Assembly (NCBI GenBank): GCA_008638415.1 | Contig: VWVT01000005.1 | Span: 357,737 to 421,736 of the forward strand | Source: Nocardiopsis sinuspersici | GTDB lineage: Bacteria > Actinomycetota > Actinomycetes > Streptosporangiales > Streptosporangiaceae | Length of the DNA stretch: 64,000 bases | Direction: 5' to 3' | Shown here: in pieces, positions 60,176-64,000 of the stretch | How positions within the stretch are numbered: position 1 is the first letter of the stretch | Layout: each line of letters starts with the position of its first letter | Notes under the pieces: model-generated | Database searches by the model: none | The model's input: the letters and a program-made list of their open reading frames with translations, nothing else | Told to the model about the DNA's origin: nothing | Made by a program: the position numbers and the translations under genes

Positions 60176-61113
60176 CCGCCCCCGTACTCCTGTCCCCGCC
60201 CAAGCGGCTGATCGACGCGACCATCGACGGAGAGCAGGTCCGCGTCCCGGAGGACACCACGATCCTGGACGCCTGCTCCGCGTCCGGGACCGAGATCCCC
60301 ACCCTGTGCTACGGCGACACGCTCACCCCGCGCAACGCCTGCCGCGTGTGCGTGGTGGAGGTGGAGGGCGCGCGCACGCTCGCCCCCGCCTGCTCGCGCA
60401 AGCTGGAGGCCGGGATGAGCGTGGCCACCGACTCCGAGCGGGTCCGGCACAGCCGCAAGCTGGTCCTGGAGCTGCTGGGCTCCTCGGTGGACCTGTCCAC
60501 CACGCCGCAGGTGGCGGAGTGGATGGAGCGCTACGAGGCGGAGCCCGAGAGGTTCGGCCGGCGGGCCGAGCCCGCCGCCCTGGGCGTGCGCGACGCCCGC
60601 CGGGCGGGCGAGCACGAGCCCGGCGACGGCTCCGTCGCGGCGACGGTCGAGCAGCCCGCCAAGGTGGACAACGACCTCTACGTGCGCGACTACTCCAAGT
60701 GCATCATGTGCTACAAGTGCGTGGACGCCTGCGGCGACCAGTGGCAGAACACCTTCGCCATCGGAGTGGCGGGCCGGGGGTTCGACGCGCGCATCTCCAC
60801 CGAGCACGACGTGTCCCTGCCCGACTCGGCCTGCGTGTACTGCGGGAACTGCATCGAGGTCTGCCCGACCGGCGCCCTGTCGTTCTCCACGGAGTTCGAC
60901 ATGCGCCAGGAGGGTACCTGGGACGAGGAGAAGCAGTCCGAGACGACCACGATCTGCACCTACTGCGGGGTCGGCTGCAACCTCACCCTGCACGTGCAGG
61001 AGAACAAGATCGTCAAGGTCACGTCCCCGCACGACAATCCGGTGACCCATGGAAACCTGTGCATCAAGGGCCGGTTCGGCTTCCAGCACGTGCAGCGGCG
61101 CGGCGGAGACTGA
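60172..61113 (+). CDS. Ferredoxin-like FDH subunit carrying the detached Mop Fe4S4 domain
   Basis: The 313-residue protein has an N-terminal NuoG-like [2Fe-2S] domain (TLCYGDTLTPRNACRVCVVE, ACSRKLE), a central 2x[4Fe-4S] ferredoxin (CIMCYKCVDACGDQW, CVYCGNCIEVCPTGALSF) and at the end CTYCGVGCNLTLHV to HGNLCIKGRFGFQHV, the Fe4S4 domain of molybdopterin oxidoreductases (Cys262 onwards). It stops where normal FdhA continues into the catalytic domain, which is here the gene at 56005. It therefore wires the active site to the NuoEF-like diaphorase. The intergenic split is the odd feature. Confidence 0.9.
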   Translation: MTAPVLLSPPKRLIDATIDGEQVRVPEDTTILDACSASGTEIPTLCYGDTLTPRNACRVCVVEVEGARTLAPACSRKLEAGMSVATDSERVRHSRKLVLELLGSSVDLSTTPQVAEWMERYEAEPERFGRRAEPAALGVRDARRAGEHEPGDGSVAATVEQPAKVDNDLYVRDYSKCIMCYKCVDACGDQWQNTFAIGVAGRGFDARISTEHDVSLPDSACVYCGNCIEVCPTGALSFSTEFDMRQEGTWDEEKQSETTTICTYCGVGCNLTLHVQENKIVKVTSPHDNPVTHGNLCIKGRFGFQHVQRRGGD

Positions 61114-61186
61114 ATCCGTGGGTCCGCCCCCCTCGACGCGGGGCGGGTGAAGGAGTAGACCAGACGCAGCGGAAGGCGGTGGACGG

Positions 61187-62068
61187 ATGGGACGGGTCAC
61201 GACCCGGGAGAAGGTCCTCCGGATCAGGGAGGGGGTCGCGAGTGAGCGCGTGGACACCCTCGTGGTGGAGGAGCCGCTGGAGATCAGGCTGGACGGGACC
61301 CCGCTGAGCATCACCATGCGCACCCCCGGAAGCGACTTCGACCTCGCCGCGGGGTTCCTGGTCAGCGAGGGGGTGGCGGCCCGGGAACGGGACGTCACCG
61401 CGATCCGCTACTGCGCCGGGGCCACCGAGGACGGATCGAACACCTACAACGTGCTCGACGTGTCGCTGGCCCCGGACGTCCCCCGCCCGGACACCTCCCT
61501 GGAGCGCAACTTCTACACCTCCTCCTCCTGCGGGCTGTGCGGCAAGGCGAGCCTGGACGCCGTGCGCACCCAGGCCCGCTGGCCGGTGGCCGGGGACGGG
61601 CTGCGGATCGGCCTGGACACGCTGACGGCGCTGCCGGACCGGCTGCGCGAGGCACAGCGGGTGTTCGACCGCACCGGCGGCCTGCACGCCGCCGGGCTGT
61701 TCACCCCGCAGGGCGAGCTGCTCGTCCTGCGCGAGGACGTGGGCAGGCACAACGCGGTGGACAAACTGGTCGGCTGGGCGCTGCGCTCCGACCGTCTGCC
61801 GCTGCGTGACACGGTACTGATGGTGTCGGGACGCGCTTCCTTCGAGCTGGTGCAGAAGGCGTGGATGGCGGGCATCCCCATGATGGCCGCCGTCTCCGCG
61901 CCCTCCTCCCTCGCGGTCGACCTGGCCGAGGAGGCGGGCATCACGCTCGTCGGATTCCTGCGCGGCACCTCCATGAACGTCTACGCCGGAAGGCACCGCG
62001 TACTCCTGGAGAAGGCGCTCACCGCGCCTTCGGCGGCCCCAGAAGTACCACGCCCTCCGGGTCGGTAG
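61187..62068 (+). CDS. fdhD: FdhD sulfurtransferase for formate dehydrogenase
   Basis: The 293-residue protein moves sulfur from cysteine desulfurase to the molybdenum cofactor, needed for FDH activity. It contains PLEIRLDGTPLSITMRTPGS, DFDLAAGFLVSEG, the catalytic pair in SSSCGLCGKASL (CxxC), ALREDVGRHNAVDKLVGWAL-like LREDVGRHNAVDKLVGWAL and VSGRASFELVQKA. It is the last gene of the FDH run, 73 bp after the ferredoxin-like subunit. ATG 61187 fits the family. Confidence 0.95.
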   Translation: MGRVTTREKVLRIREGVASERVDTLVVEEPLEIRLDGTPLSITMRTPGSDFDLAAGFLVSEGVAARERDVTAIRYCAGATEDGSNTYNVLDVSLAPDVPRPDTSLERNFYTSSSCGLCGKASLDAVRTQARWPVAGDGLRIGLDTLTALPDRLREAQRVFDRTGGLHAAGLFTPQGELLVLREDVGRHNAVDKLVGWALRSDRLPLRDTVLMVSGRASFELVQKAWMAGIPMMAAVSAPSSLAVDLAEEAGITLVGFLRGTSMNVYAGRHRVLLEKALTAPSAAPEVPRPPGR

Positions 62069-62164
62069 GCGCGGGCCCGGTCGGCGCGTACCAGCCCCCC
62101 GCGCCGGCCAGGCCCGATACCACGCCTGCCGGGCTTCCCCCGCCCCGGAAAGACGCACCGATAC

Positions 62165-62229
62165 GCGGTGATCTTGCTCCCAGTGCCACTGTCGGTGCTC
62201 GACGGTGCCGCCAAGAGCAAGATCACCGC
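62165..62229. terminator. Large inverted repeat between fdhD and the aldehyde dehydrogenase gene
   Basis: GCGGTGATCTTGCTC and GAGCAAGATCACCGC are perfect 15-base arms around a 35-base loop, between convergent genes. It suits a bidirectional terminator, though the long loop and less GC-rich arms are unusual. Confidence 0.55.
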
Positions 62230-62242
62230 TGTCGTGCGCCGG

Positions 62243-64000
<1,758 letters not shown>

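Overview
The window is high-GC, GC3-biased DNA typical of an actinomycete. Housekeeping gene order (metG/tatD/rsmI/pmt; galU-glp-moaC-mog-rimJ-glpR with 5-FTHF cyclo-ligase, FmdB and mscL) and protein style fit Nocardiopsis or a relative; the genus is an inference. No replication origin, rRNA or CRISPR array is visible.

Layout. 1-6.1 kb: a minus-strand operon for a secreted FG-GAP protein, a DNRLRE/LamG protein and the N-terminal part of an RHS/SpvB-type protein cut by the window edge. 6.4-14.6 kb: core genes tatD-like, metG, fused secDF, AIM24-like and rsmI. 14.64-16.4 kb: an IscB (HEARO/omega-RNA) element sits between the divergent rsmI and pmt genes. 16.4-32.5 kb: pmt, csp, tatB, a NarL-type response regulator, TetR, tRNA-Ala(CGC), the molybdenum-cofactor/cell-division block glpR-rimJ-mog-moaC-glp-galU, then 5-FTHF cyclo-ligase, FmdB, a SAF protein, MscL and a coiled-coil M15 peptidase.

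32.9-40.9 kb is an accessory island in tRNA-Arg(CCT). The 3' half of the tRNA plus flank (231 bp) is repeated directly at both ends, each copy with a decayed integrase tail. Inside are a frameshifted second integrase, a small secreted protein with an ABC ATPase/permease pair (bacteriocin-like layout), a broken gene, a 32-codon ORF and a DUF2637 protein.

41.4-52.8 kb: a phospholipase D-like enzyme, two methyltransferases, and a merR gene with a textbook 19-bp-spacer promoter that reads into an uncharacterised operon: two STM4015-like proteins, STM4014 (ATP-grasp-like), STM4013 (alkaline-phosphatase-like) and the radical SAM proteins STM4012 and STM4011, mostly joined by ATGA/GTGA overlaps. A HAD phosphatase and a DUF2087 regulator follow.

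52.8-64 kb: a formate dehydrogenase locus with a GntR/FCD regulator, MoeA, a ketopantoate-reductase-like enzyme, an FDH catalytic subunit lacking its Fe4S4 domain, a NuoE-NuoF fusion, a ferredoxin-like subunit carrying the missing Fe4S4 domain, and FdhD. Four promoters share a TGTATACA-centred dyad, so the locus looks like one regulon. A convergent aldehyde dehydrogenase and the end of sucD close the window.

The best candidates for new biology are the MerR-STM4011-4015 operon, the split formate dehydrogenase with its dyad regulon, the IscB element and the peptide/ABC cassette in the tRNA-Arg island.
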